Position numbers and translations under genes: made by a program | Assembly (NCBI RefSeq): GCF_025420585.1 | Contig: NZ_JAOEGB010000013.1 | Coordinates: forward strand, 62,001-126,000 | DNA from: Planotetraspora sp. A-T 1434 | Lineage (GTDB): Bacteria; Actinomycetota; Actinomycetes; Streptosporangiales; Streptosporangiaceae | Reading direction: 5' to 3' | Length of the DNA: 64,000 bases | Part shown: in pieces, positions 42,576 through 52,600 of the stretch | Layout of the letters: each line of letters opens with the position of its first letter | Position numbering within the stretch: the first letter of the stretch is position 1 | Notes under the pieces: model-generated | The model's input: the letters and a program-made list of their open reading frames with translations, nothing else | Database searches by the model: none | Told to the model about the DNA's origin: nothing

Positions 42576-43691
42576 ATGCTGCTGAGCGTGCTACCGGACT
42601 GGGACGCGATAGGCGGCACTCCCGTATCGGAGGTCACCGTCGCCTTCCATGGCCGCGAACACCGCGTCCTCCTCAAACGGGAGTGGGCCAACCCGAGCGG
42701 CTCGGTCAAGGACCGGACCGCGGCGGGGCTACTGCGGGCCATGCACGCGGCGGAGCCGCTGCGGCCGGGCACGACGGTCATCGAGTCGACGTCCGGCAAC
42801 CTCGGCATCGCGCTGGCGCGGTTCCTGAACGCCGCCGAATGCCGGTTCATCGCCGTGATCGACCCCAAGACTCCGGCGGAGAGCCGCCGGCTGCTCCGCG
42901 CGGCGGGAGCCGAGTTGCACCTGGTCGACGAGCCGGACGGGCACGGCGGCTACCTGCTGAGCCGCCTGCGCGTCGTGCGCGACCTGTGCGCCGCGCATCC
43001 CCACTACCGCTGGCCCGATCAGTACGCCAGCCCGTTCAACCCACTCGTCCACCAGCGGACGACCGGCCCCGAGATCGCCGCGCAGGGCGGGCCGGACCTC
43101 GACGCCGTCTACGTCGCCGTGTCGACCGGCGGAACGCTCGCCGGGATCTCGGCGTGCATCCGGCCGCTCGGCCGGCCGATCAGGCTCGTCGCCGTGGACG
43201 CCCAGTCATCGGCGGCGACGTCGTTCTCGGCGTCACCGGCGTCACCGGCGGCGGCGTCATCGGCGACCGCCGGGGCGGCCGGGGCGGCGAGGGCCCTTGC
43301 CGCCGGGGCCGGCTCGCCGTCGGCACGCCTCGTCCCCGGCATCGGCGCCGGCCGCCCGTCGTCCTTCCTCGGGCCCGCGTCGTACGACCGGGCGGTCGCC
43401 GTCCCGGACCCGGCCGCGCTGGCCATGTGCCGCATGTTCCTGGAGGACACCGGCGTCGCCCTGGGAGGCTCGAGCGGATCCGTGCTGACCGCGTGCGTCG
43501 AGGAGCTGGGCGGGCCGGACCCGCCGCGGCTCGCCCTCTGCCTCGCCGCCGACCACGGCGCGAAGTACGCCACCACCGTCTACGACGACGGCTGGCTCAT
43601 CGCGAGCGGGGTGTACGGCGCGGTCAAGCACGCCTTCGACCGCTACAGAATCGACGGCCTGCGTTTCGTCCTGGAGAGCGGACCCTTCTGA
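42576..43691 (+). CDS. sbnA: SbnA-like 2,3-diaminopropionate pathway PLP synthase
   Basis: 371 residues, cysteine-synthase fold. IGGTPV, ANPSGSVKDR (PLP Lys45), ESTSGNLGIALA, HGGYLLSRL and LVPGIGAGR match SbnA, which joins O-phosphoserine and glutamate to N-(2-amino-2-carboxyethyl)-glutamate. HGGYL and ESTSGNLGIALA separate it from ordinary CysK. An Ala/Ser-rich low-complexity insertion (about residues 212-245) interrupts the region before PGIGA. ATG 42576 chosen by comparison with SbnA; no clear Shine-Dalgarno. It is divergent from the PKS operon and 68 bp before sbnB. Confidence 0.9.
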   Translation: MLLSVLPDWDAIGGTPVSEVTVAFHGREHRVLLKREWANPSGSVKDRTAAGLLRAMHAAEPLRPGTTVIESTSGNLGIALARFLNAAECRFIAVIDPKTPAESRRLLRAAGAELHLVDEPDGHGGYLLSRLRVVRDLCAAHPHYRWPDQYASPFNPLVHQRTTGPEIAAQGGPDLDAVYVAVSTGGTLAGISACIRPLGRPIRLVAVDAQSSAATSFSASPASPAAASSATAGAAGAARALAAGAGSPSARLVPGIGAGRPSSFLGPASYDRAVAVPDPAALAMCRMFLEDTGVALGGSSGSVLTACVEELGGPDPPRLALCLAADHGAKYATTVYDDGWLIASGVYGAVKHAFDRYRIDGLRFVLESGPF

Positions 43692-43758
43692 AGCCGACCC
43701 GTCTGAGAGCGGACCCTTCTGAGAGCCGACATCCTGAGAGCTGATTCCGGAGAGCTGA
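43690..43758. repeat. Degenerate direct repeats between sbnA- and sbnB-like genes
   Basis: Four to five copies of a unit like CTGAGAGCNGA (with CGGACCCTTCTGA spacers) fill the 68-bp intergenic gap, the first overlapping the last codons of the sbnA-like gene. The last copy provides the GGAGAG ribosome-binding site of the next gene. Confidence 0.75.
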
Positions 43759-43759
43759 C

Positions 43760-44836
43760 ATGTCGCTGCCCATGCCCGGCCACGATGGCACCGAGATCCT
43801 GTTCCTGAACCGCCAAGAGGTGGAGGAGGCCTGCCGCGGCATGGACCTTCCCGCCGTGGTCGGCCGGGCCCTGGTCCGCCACACGCGCGGGGAGACCGCA
43901 CTGCCCGAGGAGGCCTACCTCCCCTGGACGGCCCCCGACGGCGCCGCGGCCCGCTGCCTGGCCATGCCGGGCGCGCTGCGGAACGACGGGGACGGCTGGA
44001 CCTACGGCATCAAGATCATTAACGGCTGCCTGTCCAACCCCTCGCGGGGGCTGGCGCGGGCCCAGGGCGTGATCATGCTGTTCGATCCGCAGACGGCCCG
44101 GCCGGTGGCGCTGCTGGAGGCCGCCTACATCAGCGCCATGCGGACGGCGGCCGTGACCGCCGTCACGGCCGCCCGGCTCGGGGTGCCCCGGCTCGCTCGG
44201 ATGGCCGTCCTCGGCTGTGGGACGCTCGCGCGCGCCCACCTCAGGCTGCTGCCGGCCGTGCTGCCCGATCTCCGGCAGATCAGCCTGTTCGACCTCGATC
44301 CGTCCGCGTGCCGGCGGCTGGGCGACGACCTCCGCGCCGGCCATCCGGACCTGAAGGTGGTCGAGGCCGAGGGGCCGCGCGAGTGCGTGGCCGGCGCCCA
44401 GCTCGTCGTCCCGGTCACCACCACCACGTCCGGGTACATCGCCTTCGACTGGCTCGCACCCGGAGCGCTGATCGCCCACGTCTCCCTCGACGACCTGCTG
44501 CCCGAGGTGGTGCAGCGGGCGGATCTCGTCCTGGTCGACGACTGGGGCCTGGTCGCCGCGGACTCACGGCGCCTGCTGGGCCGCATGTATCGCTCGGGAG
44601 ACCTCCTCGCCCCCGATGGCGCCCGCTTCCACGACGCCCCCGCGAAGGCGGGGGTCCGGAGGGTGGACGGCCATCTCGGAGACGTGCTCGCCGGGGTCCA
44701 CCCCGGCCGCCGTTCGGCGGAGGACATCGTGGTGAGCAACCCCTTCGGAATGGCCCTCCTCGATGTCGCGGTGGCCCACGAGGTGGTTGCGGCCGCGGCC
44801 GGGAGCGCCGCCCTCGGCCGCCCGCTCACCCTCTGA
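43760..44836 (+). CDS. sbnB: SbnB-like dehydrogenase (ornithine cyclodeaminase family) for 2,3-diaminopropionate
   Basis: 358 residues. YGIKIINGCLSNPSRGLARA, VALLEAAYISAMRTAAVTAV and the NAD-binding MAVLGCGTLARAHLRLLP define the ornithine cyclodeaminase/mu-crystallin family; pairing with an SbnA homologue identifies SbnB, which oxidatively cleaves the SbnA product to L-2,3-diaminopropionate, 2-oxoglutarate and NADH. ATG 43760 with GGAGAG. It is convergent with the ABC permease gene across 21 bp, where GGACC...GGTCC could form a weak shared terminator. Confidence 0.92.
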   Translation: MSLPMPGHDGTEILFLNRQEVEEACRGMDLPAVVGRALVRHTRGETALPEEAYLPWTAPDGAAARCLAMPGALRNDGDGWTYGIKIINGCLSNPSRGLARAQGVIMLFDPQTARPVALLEAAYISAMRTAAVTAVTAARLGVPRLARMAVLGCGTLARAHLRLLPAVLPDLRQISLFDLDPSACRRLGDDLRAGHPDLKVVEAEGPRECVAGAQLVVPVTTTTSGYIAFDWLAPGALIAHVSLDDLLPEVVQRADLVLVDDWGLVAADSRRLLGRMYRSGDLLAPDGARFHDAPAKAGVRRVDGHLGDVLAGVHPGRRSAEDIVVSNPFGMALLDVAVAHEVVAAAAGSAALGRPLTL

Positions 44837-44857
44837 CCGTCCGACGTATCCGGACCA

Positions 44858-45661
44858 CTATCCGAAAAGGTCCAGCGTGCCGTCCGCCCGGGAGCGCGCC
44901 ATGACGTCGCGGGTCAGCAGCAGCGCGAGGACGAACCAGCCGGCCGCCACCGCGAGCTCCAGGGCGGCCGCCGGGAGCACGGCGGCCAGGGACGCGCCGT
45001 CCAGCACGTCCCGGATCGCCGACAGCCCGTGCGTCAGCGGCAGGAAGCCGACGGCGTGCTCCAGCCACCCGGGCCAGAACGAGATCGGCACGTTCACCCC
45101 GCACAGCATCGCCAGGACCAGGTAGCCGAGGTTGAGCAGCACCCACATCACGGAAGGGGCGCGCAGGGCGACCGTCGCCAGGACGCAGCCGTAGGCGTAG
45201 CAGGACAGGGCGGTCAGCACGAGCAGCGGCAGCACGAGCGGCAGGCGGGACAGGTCGAGGGGGACGCCCACGACCAGCGGCACGGCCACCAGCGCCACCG
45301 TCGAGGTGAACGTGCCGGTGCACACCCATTGCAGGCCGCGCGCCATATAGACGTTGGCCGGTCCTGTCGGGGAGGCCACCAGCAGGACGAGGGTGCCCTG
45401 GGCGCGCTCCATGACCGTGGAGAGGACGACGAACATCGCCTCGAACCCGACGAGCAGGACCGCGTTGCCGATGACCATGTACCGCGCCGTGTCGCCGCCC
45501 CCGACGGAGCGCCCGACGAGGCCGAAGAAGATGACCTGGCACAGCACCCGCAGCAGCCAGCCCGTCAGCCACTCGCCGGGCGTGAACAGCGCGCGCAGCT
45601 CCGCGAAGCCGAGCGCTACGGCGTACCCGGCGATCCGGGCGCGCGCGGCGATCGTCGTCAT
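44858..45661 (-). CDS. ABC-2 type permease (subunit 2)
   Basis: 267 residues with six predicted membrane segments. MVIGNAVLLVGFEAMFVVLSTVMERAQGTL and PLTHGLSAIRDVLDG are typical of DrrB-like ABC-2 permeases used in drug export. Start ATG 45661 forms an ATGA overlap with the stop of the first permease. Together with the ATPase at 46422 it probably exports the cluster's product and may give self-resistance. Confidence 0.88.
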   Translation of the reverse strand: MTTIAARARIAGYAVALGFAELRALFTPGEWLTGWLLRVLCQVIFFGLVGRSVGGGDTARYMVIGNAVLLVGFEAMFVVLSTVMERAQGTLVLLVASPTGPANVYMARGLQWVCTGTFTSTVALVAVPLVVGVPLDLSRLPLVLPLLVLTALSCYAYGCVLATVALRAPSVMWVLLNLGYLVLAMLCGVNVPISFWPGWLEHAVGFLPLTHGLSAIRDVLDGASLAAVLPAAALELAVAAGWFVLALLLTRDVMARSRADGTLDLFG

Positions 45662-46425
45662 GCGTGTCCCACCGTCCCGTCCCGCCTGATCCGCCGGACG
45701 ACCAGGTTCGTCAGCAGGTGCCCGGCCATGTAGGCCGCGAGACCGAGCGTGAGAAGGGCCCCCAGCCTGTACGGCAGCGCCGCCACGGGGGCCGCGCCGG
45801 CGGCGTCCCGCAGCAGCTGCGAGCTCCAGCTCAGGAACACGACGTCGCTCACCGGCCGCAGCCACTCCGGCAGCAGCTCGACCGGGAACAGAACCGCTCC
45901 GAGGATGTAGAAGGGATAGGTCAGGACGACCTCGAACAGCACGGTGTTCCGGCTGAGCACGAAGAGCGGGGCGAGCAGGCAGGCCGTACCGGCGATCGCG
46001 ACCAGGGTCGCCAGCAGGGTGACCGCGAAGATCACCGGGTGGTGGATCTCGATCGAGGCGCCGAAGACCACGGTCGCGACCAGGTAGGACTCGGCGAACG
46101 CGAGCGTGCCGATGGCGACGACCGCCGACAGCCGGCCGAGGACGATCGACGACAACGAGGCCGGCGCGGCGAGCAGCAGCTCCAGAGTTCCCTGCCATCG
46201 GTCGGTGGAGATGAGGTCGCCGGTCTGGTTGACGGTGAGCACCCACAGCCCGATCAGCCCGGCGCCCGTGATGGCGGTGACCAGGAAGTCCTCCCGGCCC
46301 GCGGCCCGTCCGACGGAGGCGAAGACGACCGACAGGAGCGGCGTCGTCATCAGTGCGATGGCGTCGATCGGCCGGCTGGCGACCATGGCCAGGTGCATCC
46401 GGGTGGCGGCGAGGACGGCCGTCAT
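45658..46425 (-). CDS. ABC-2 type permease (subunit 1)
   Basis: 255 residues with about six membrane helices. GLWVLTVNQTGDLISTDRWQGTLELLLAAP and ILGAVLFPVELLPEWLRPVSD are ABC-2 membrane-protein signatures. ATG 46425 overlaps the ATPase stop by 4 bp. It pairs with the second permease as a heterodimer. Confidence 0.88.
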   Translation of the reverse strand: MTAVLAATRMHLAMVASRPIDAIALMTTPLLSVVFASVGRAAGREDFLVTAITGAGLIGLWVLTVNQTGDLISTDRWQGTLELLLAAPASLSSIVLGRLSAVVAIGTLAFAESYLVATVVFGASIEIHHPVIFAVTLLATLVAIAGTACLLAPLFVLSRNTVLFEVVLTYPFYILGAVLFPVELLPEWLRPVSDVVFLSWSSQLLRDAAGAAPVAALPYRLGALLTLGLAAYMAGHLLTNLVVRRIRRDGTVGHA

Positions 46426-47405
46426 ACCTTCAGCCCCCGGTCGCCGATGAAGTGCAGGTAGACCTGCTCGAGGGTCGGCTTCTGGGTCGAGATGTCGGTG
46501 ATCCCGTGCTGCACGAGCCGTCCCAGGACCAGGCGCAGCCCCTCGTTCGTCGCGTGCACCCGCCAGGTCGTTCCGCCGTCCACGGCCTCGCCCGGCTCGA
46601 TCGCGATCACGCCGGGCAGGTCGGCGAGCTCGGCGCTCACCCGGCCCGCGAGGGCCGCGTCAGGCGCGCCGAACTCCACCCGGTCGTGGTCGGCCACCAG
46701 CCGGCCGATCCGCTGGGGGTCCTCGGTGAACAGCGCCCGCCCGTGGTCGATCAGCGTGACCTGGTCGCACAGCTGCTCGGCCTCGACCATGTCATGCGTG
46801 GTCAGCAGGATGGTCTTGCGCTCCGCCCGCAGCTCCCCCACCAGAGCGCGCACCTCGCGCGCGGCGACGGGGTCCATACCGACGGTGGGCTCGTCCAGCA
46901 CGATCACCGAGGGGTCGCCGATGAGCCCCCGCGCCAGGTGCAGACGCTGCTTCATGCCGCGGGAGAAGGTTTCCACCCGCTCGCCGGCCCTCTCGGCCAG
47001 CCCGACCCGCTCCAGCAGGGCGTCGGCACGCCTGCGGGCCCCGGCTGTGTCCAGCCCGGCGACGGCGCCCCAGAAGCGGAGGTTCTGCCGGGGGGTGAGC
47101 CTGCCGTACAGGCCCCGGTCGCCGCCGAAGACGATGCCTATCTCGCGGCGCACCCGTGCGGCGTCGCGGACGACGTCGAACCCGGCGACGGCGGCGCGGC
47201 CCGACGTGGGCAGCAGCACGGTGCACAGGATCTTGACGAGCGTGGTCTTGCCTGCGCCGTTCGGGCCCAGCAGGCCGTGCGTCCGCCCCACGTCGACCCG
47301 AAGCGAGAAGTCGTCAAGGGCCACGACCTCCGATCCGCCGCCGGCGCGCCGGAAGAGCGTGCGCCTCGGCGTGTACACCCGGCCGAGGTCACTGATCTCG
47401 ATCAC
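46422..47405 (-). CDS. ABC transporter ATP-binding protein (DrrA-like exporter)
   Basis: 327 residues. Walker A GPNGAGKTT, Q-loop region GIVFGGDRGLYGRLT, signature FSRGMKQRLHLARGL, Walker B VIVLDEPTVGMDP, H-loop LLTTHDM. The C-terminal domain of about 90 residues (DRVEFGAPDAALAGRV... to QVYLHFIGD) resembles DrrA-type tails. GTG 47405 overlaps the stop of the LanB-like gene (GTGA), placing export in the same translationally coupled unit. Confidence 0.93.
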   Translation of the reverse strand: MIEISDLGRVYTPRRTLFRRAGGGSEVVALDDFSLRVDVGRTHGLLGPNGAGKTTLVKILCTVLLPTSGRAAVAGFDVVRDAARVRREIGIVFGGDRGLYGRLTPRQNLRFWGAVAGLDTAGARRRADALLERVGLAERAGERVETFSRGMKQRLHLARGLIGDPSVIVLDEPTVGMDPVAAREVRALVGELRAERKTILLTTHDMVEAEQLCDQVTLIDHGRALFTEDPQRIGRLVADHDRVEFGAPDAALAGRVSAELADLPGVIAIEPGEAVDGGTTWRVHATNEGLRLVLGRLVQHGITDISTQKPTLEQVYLHFIGDRGLKV

Positions 47406-49696
47406 ACCGGGGCCTCCTGTCCGTTGTGGGGAACGATGCGGGCGGACGGCCTCGTGTCCACCGCGACCATGCGGATCTCCGTCGTGTATCGCCGTCCGTC
47501 CGCGTCGGCCAGCCAGAGGTCGCCATGACCGGGCAGCATCTCGCGCAGCTCGACGTGCCCGCCGTCGGGGAGCCGCCGCCAGCTCCGCGCCAGGTTGGTG
47601 ACCAGCGATGGCGAGCGCAGGTCGACGTAGAACGGTTTGGGATCGAGCGGACTGGTGGCGAAGAGGTGGCGTGGCAGCCCCGCCCCGGCGAGCCGGTCGG
47701 CCAGCACCTCCCAGCGGTAGCCGCCCCGCGTCAGCAGCCCCGTGGGGAACTCACCGGCGGTGAACCGCCAGCCGCGCCGCCGCACCACGAGGTCGTCCAC
47801 TACCAGGCGGGGCTCGTACGGATCGTCGGTCCGGATCCGGAACGTGTTGACCACGAGGGCGCTGAGGAACTCGCCGAAGAACTCCAGCACCGGCAGCCGC
47901 CAGGACCCGTCACGCGGCCCGGCCAGCAGACCGCCGCCGCCGTCCTCCGTCACGACCAGGCCGGTGGCGGGCAGGGACGCGGCCCCGGCGGGAGCCCCGG
48001 TGTCGTCGCCGAAGGACCAGTAGAGGTAGCGGCCGGGGACGTGGACGGCCAGCGGCGGGTAACGCCGCGAGTCCACCGCGGGTCCGTTGGGGTAGCACGG
48101 CACGACCCGCCCGCCCGCCATGTCGGCCGCGGTCGCCGCGGCCAGCTCCCCCCGGTCGTCGCTCAGGGTGTGGAAGAACCGGCTCTCCAGCGTGTTCATC
48201 GCCACGTGCAGCTCACCGAGCACCCAGGTCAGCCCGGACGCCGTGCGGGCGAGCAGCAGGTCCGGGCTGTGGTGCCGGGCGGCGGCCCAGGGCGGCGCCG
48301 TGCCGGGATCGGGGAACATCGCCGCCACGTGGTCCGCGATGGCCGCCGCGTCCAGTCGTATCTCCTCGGGCTCGGCCCCCGGCGCCTTCCCGGCCCCGGT
48401 CGCGAGCTCGATGATCTCGGCCCAGCGCAGCCGGAAGTCGTGCGCCACCTCGTTCACGGGGCTGGCCGGACCACCCGCCAGCGGCTCCGCGGCGGCGAAG
48501 TGGAGGTCGGCCAGAGTGACCTCGTCGCTGCGGGCGCGCAGCCGGCCGTACACGCCGGCCAGCGACTCCTGGACCGCCTCGGCCGCCTGCGCGGTGAGCC
48601 ACCGCGCGGAGCGCAGCAGCAGCCCGAGTGGCGGGGCGAGCCGGTCGATCAGCGGGGCGCCGATCGTGACGTCCAGGTCGCGGCGGCAGTCCGGATACAC
48701 CAGAGTCCGCCCCGCGCCGACGTCCTTCCCCCGGCGCGGGGCACGCCGGGTCCGCCGGGTGAACGCCTCCTCCAGCCCGCGGAGGGCCTCGGCGAGCGGC
48801 ACGGGGTCGGTCATGGCCTTGGCGGCCGCCCGCCGGGCCTCGTCCAGCTCATCCAGGCAGCCGAGCAGCTCCTCCCGCAGCGATGGCTCGGGGATCCGGG
48901 CGACCTGGTCGCGCAGCGCGTCCTCCGGCCGCTCCCCCACGGGCACCGTGAAGCCGATCCGCACGACCCCCGCGTCCCGCAGCGCCAGCAGCGTCGCCTC
49001 CGGCTCGATGAGCCCCGCCGTACGGCCCGACGCCACCTGGCCGAGGACGGCGAGCGCGGCGTCGTCGAGCTCGACGGGCGGGCGGAACGGCCGGCGGGCG
49101 AGGCGGCCCTCGACCGACACCGCGGGATGGCGGCGGACGGGCAGGTGGGGCCGCACCCGCTCGTCGGACTCGAAGGCGCGGGCTAGCAGCTCCACCGCCC
49201 AGTGCTCGAAGAAGACCTCGCCGTGCCGGATGCCGCCTCCGCCCAGCACGACCGGCTCCACCTGATCGTCGCCGGTCAGCTTGGCCCAGCCCACCGGCCC
49301 GAAGAAGCCGATGCTGTCGTTCTTGGCGCAGTATCGCTGGGCGTAGCGCGCGAGCAGGCCGGCCCGGAGGGTGGTGACCTTCTTCACGTCCGGCCCCGTG
49401 CCGCCCGAGGCGATCAGAGGGGCCATCCAGGCGGCCACCACGCCCGGGTTCTGCCAGGTGAGCGCCGAGGCGAACAGGGGATCGCCGAGCAGCCCGGCGG
49501 GGCCGTCGTGGCCGGGCGCGGTCAGCCGGTCCAGCCAGCCGGCCGGAAGCCCGGCGCCGCGGACGGCGGCCACCCGCCAGAGGGCCCAGTCGTCGAGCAG
49601 CTCGATCAGGTGGCCGTTCACCGTGCCCCCCGTCACCGATCTTTCCGTCACCGGGCCCTCTGTCACCGGGCGCTCTGTCGCCGGGACTTCTGTCAC
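47402..49696 (-). CDS. LanB-type lantibiotic dehydratase N-domain protein (tRNA-dependent glutamylation/PEARL-like)
   Basis: 764 residues. YCAKNDSIGFFGPVGW (about 122-137) is the signature of the LanB N-terminal domain; GRTLVYPDCRRDLDVTIGAPL, ARTASGLTWVLGELHVAMNTLE, RYLYWSFGDD, PRLVVDDLVVRRRGWRF, PRHLFATSPLDPKPFYVDL and a terminal GDLWLADADGRRYTTEIRM complete that domain. The protein ends there: no SpaB_C elimination domain is visible. In known systems this domain transfers an amino acid from aminoacyl-tRNA (glutamate onto Ser/Thr in lanthipeptides; other residues in PEARLs). No RiPP precursor is evident nearby. GTG 49696 overlaps the PKS stop; residues 1-27 are VTE/PVTE repeats, so a later GTG may be the real start. 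Its role in a nonribosomal pathway is an open question. Confidence 0.85.
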   Translation of the reverse strand: MTEVPATERPVTEGPVTERSVTGGTVNGHLIELLDDWALWRVAAVRGAGLPAGWLDRLTAPGHDGPAGLLGDPLFASALTWQNPGVVAAWMAPLIASGGTGPDVKKVTTLRAGLLARYAQRYCAKNDSIGFFGPVGWAKLTGDDQVEPVVLGGGGIRHGEVFFEHWAVELLARAFESDERVRPHLPVRRHPAVSVEGRLARRPFRPPVELDDAALAVLGQVASGRTAGLIEPEATLLALRDAGVVRIGFTVPVGERPEDALRDQVARIPEPSLREELLGCLDELDEARRAAAKAMTDPVPLAEALRGLEEAFTRRTRRAPRRGKDVGAGRTLVYPDCRRDLDVTIGAPLIDRLAPPLGLLLRSARWLTAQAAEAVQESLAGVYGRLRARSDEVTLADLHFAAAEPLAGGPASPVNEVAHDFRLRWAEIIELATGAGKAPGAEPEEIRLDAAAIADHVAAMFPDPGTAPPWAAARHHSPDLLLARTASGLTWVLGELHVAMNTLESRFFHTLSDDRGELAAATAADMAGGRVVPCYPNGPAVDSRRYPPLAVHVPGRYLYWSFGDDTGAPAGAASLPATGLVVTEDGGGGLLAGPRDGSWRLPVLEFFGEFLSALVVNTFRIRTDDPYEPRLVVDDLVVRRRGWRFTAGEFPTGLLTRGGYRWEVLADRLAGAGLPRHLFATSPLDPKPFYVDLRSPSLVTNLARSWRRLPDGGHVELREMLPGHGDLWLADADGRRYTTEIRMVAVDTRPSARIVPHNGQEAPV

Positions 49697-52600
49697 CGGG
49701 CCCCCTGCTCCCGCAGGACTCCGGCGAGGCTGTTGATCGTGGGGTAGTCGAACAGCGCCGCGATCGAGAGGTCGACGGCGAACACCGACCGTATCCTCGT
49801 CATCAGCTCGACCGCGCTCAGCGAGTTTCCGCCCAGCTCGAAGAAGTCCGCGTCGAGCGCGATCTCCGGTTCGCCCAGCGCCTCCGCCCAGACCGAGACG
49901 AGCCGCGCCTCGACGGAGCCCGGATCCGCCCCGCCACCCGGCGAGGCCGGGACCCCGGAGACAGACGAGGCCGGGGCCGCGGAGACAGGGGCCGGCGTCG
50001 CGGGCAGGCCGGCCACCGCGGGAGGGGAAGCCGTCGCGAGAGGCGCGGGAGGGGTGGGGACCGCCGGAACAGGGATGGCCGCTTCCCGTGGCGCCTTCCC
50101 CCGACCGGGGCCTGCCGCGGCGCGCCGCACCGGCCGGGCGCCGGGCTCGACCACGACCTGGCCCGGGTGGCGAGCGCGCAGCAGGGTCATGAGGAGTCTC
50201 GCCCCCTCCTCCGGCTCGATGCCGTCCTCCCCGGATGCGGGAGCCTGCGAGGGGCCGGACGTCGTGTCCGGTTCCCGCAGGAAGCTCCGGCCGTCCACCT
50301 TCCGCATGGTGTATCCGACGGCCCTGCCGAGGAGGCGGCCGTCAGGCGCGATCAGGTCGACGTCGGCGCTGATGACGCCGCCCGCGCCGGGCAGGCGCCG
50401 GATGTGGGCGAACAGCTGCGCGGGCAGCGTGTCGTGGACGACCAGCTCGTTGTAGAGGAACGGCAGGTAGAGGCCGTCCTCCGGCCGGCGCACCGATCCG
50501 GTGGCGGAGTCGAGCAGCGTGGGGTGCACCACGTGGGCGGCGACCTCCGCGGCGAGCTCGCCCTCCAGTTCGAGATGGAGCAGCATCTCGCTGGTATCGC
50601 CGCCCGGCAGCGTCCAGGTGTGGGGGTTGTTGTGCCAACGCGGGCCCAGTGAGAACAGGCGTGGGATGTCGTCCTCGTCCTCGTCGAGGTAGTGGGACAG
50701 GCGGCGGCGCAGGGCGTCCAGATCGACCTGCCCGGCCGCCGGGCGGCCGGCGGCCACCGTGCCGCTCGCGTGCTTCACCGGCTCCGCCGACGCGTCGGCG
50801 GCCGGGCGTGACCACGACTCGAATCGGCCGTCGGGATACAGCCGGATCTCCACCCGGCGGGCCTCCCGCGCCGCCATGACCTGGTGGAAGAGGATGTCCT
50901 TGAGCCGGACGGGGCCGTCGTGCCCGCTGATCGAGCGATGCGCCCGCAACACCATGTCGATGTGGCCGGTTCCCGGCAGCACCGCGACTCCGTCGACGCG
51001 GTGCTCGTCGAGCAGCGGGCAGTTCTCCACGGACAGCTCCGCCGACCAGGTCCGCACGCCGTGCTCGGCCGCCATTCCGACCCGTGCCCACGACGGCCAG
51101 TTGATCGACAGTGCGGCCACGCCCGAACGGCGCAGCACCTGGGCGCAGGCGTCCTGGAACGCGTTGGCCGCCGCGTAGTCGGCGCTGCCCACCAGGCCGT
51201 CGGTCGCGGCGCGGCTGGAGAAGCAGACGAAGAAGTCGAGCGCCGGCCGGTCGGCGAACGCCTCCGTCAGGTGCAGCGTGCCATGGGCCTTCGGAGCCAG
51301 GACGGCCCTGGCGTCCTCCTGTCCGCGGAGCTGGGCGAGGCCGTCGCCGGCGATCCCGGCCAGGTGCAGCACGCCGTTGACCGGGCCGTATCGCGCCGTG
51401 ACGGAGTCGAGAACGCGGCGCAGCGCCCGCCGGTCGGTGACGTCGCAGGAGATCGCGCGCACCTCGGCGCCCAGCGACTCCAGCTCGCTCACCTGGGCGC
51501 GCAGCCGCGCGGCCCGGTCGCCGTCGCCCTCGGGGATTCCTGTACGGCCGAGCAGCACCAGCCGGAGCCGGAGGCCGGTGCCGGCGAGCTCCCGGGCGAC
51601 GGCCAGGCCGAGGCCGCCCAGCCCGCCGGTGATCAGGTAGACGCCGCTCCTGCGGATCGGAGAGGGAACGGCGACGCCGGCCGTGAACGGCACCTCGGCC
51701 CGCACCCACCGGCGCGGGCCGCGCAGCGCCACCACGTCGTGCCGTTCCCACAGGGCGATCTCGGCGGCCAGCTCGTGCTCGTCCGTGCCGGGGCCGACGT
51801 CGACGAGGCGGCATCCGAGCTGGGACGCCTCCTTGACCAGCGACCGCACGAAGCCATGCAGAGCGGCGTGGACCGGGTCGATCGGTTCGGCGCCGGTGAC
51901 GTCCAGGGAGCGGGAGACGAGCACGAGCAGCCCCGGCGGCCGGCCCGCACCCCGCGTGCCCGCCTGAACCAGCGCGAGAAGGCTCATGAACACCTCGTTC
52001 AGCCGGGCGTCCGCGGTCGCGGCGGTCACCGGCTCGCCCTCCGCGACGGCGACCGCGTGGACGAGCAGCCGGGGGGCGGCTCCCCGGGCGGCCAGGGCCG
52101 ACAGAACCCGGGCCAAGTCGTCGCGGCTGTCCGGGCGCACCCGGAACTCCCCGGCCACCTCGGCGTAGGCGGTCCCTGGCCGGACGATCACCGGGCGCAG
52201 ACCGGCCTGCTGCAGCGCGAGCACGTATCGGAGACTCTCGCCCGGGTCCGCCGGGAGCAGCGCCAGGCAGGTGCCCTCGACCGGGACGAACGGTTCCCGG
52301 TCGTGCGACTCCACCCAGGACAGCGTGGAGAACGGAGTCTCCTCGGTATCCGCAGTCTCGGTATCCGGAGTCTCCCCAGCTTCCCCGGTCTCCCTGCCCT
52401 CCCATACCCGCGCGGGCGCCGGATCGGCGACGCCCGTCAGGCTGTCGGCCGGAGCGGGGCTCGGCACGGTCGCCGAAGCCGTTTCCGTCTCGCCGGGCCG
52501 CTGGTAGGAGGCGTCCACCCAGTGGCGGCGGCGCTGATAGACCTGCCCGGGCAGCGGCACCCGGCGCAGCGGCTCACCCTGCCGCACCTCGGCCCACAGC

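Noticed and set aside
47402-49696. A complete class I lanthipeptide cluster
   Set aside because: No LanC cyclase, SpaB_C elimination domain or precursor peptide is visible in the window.
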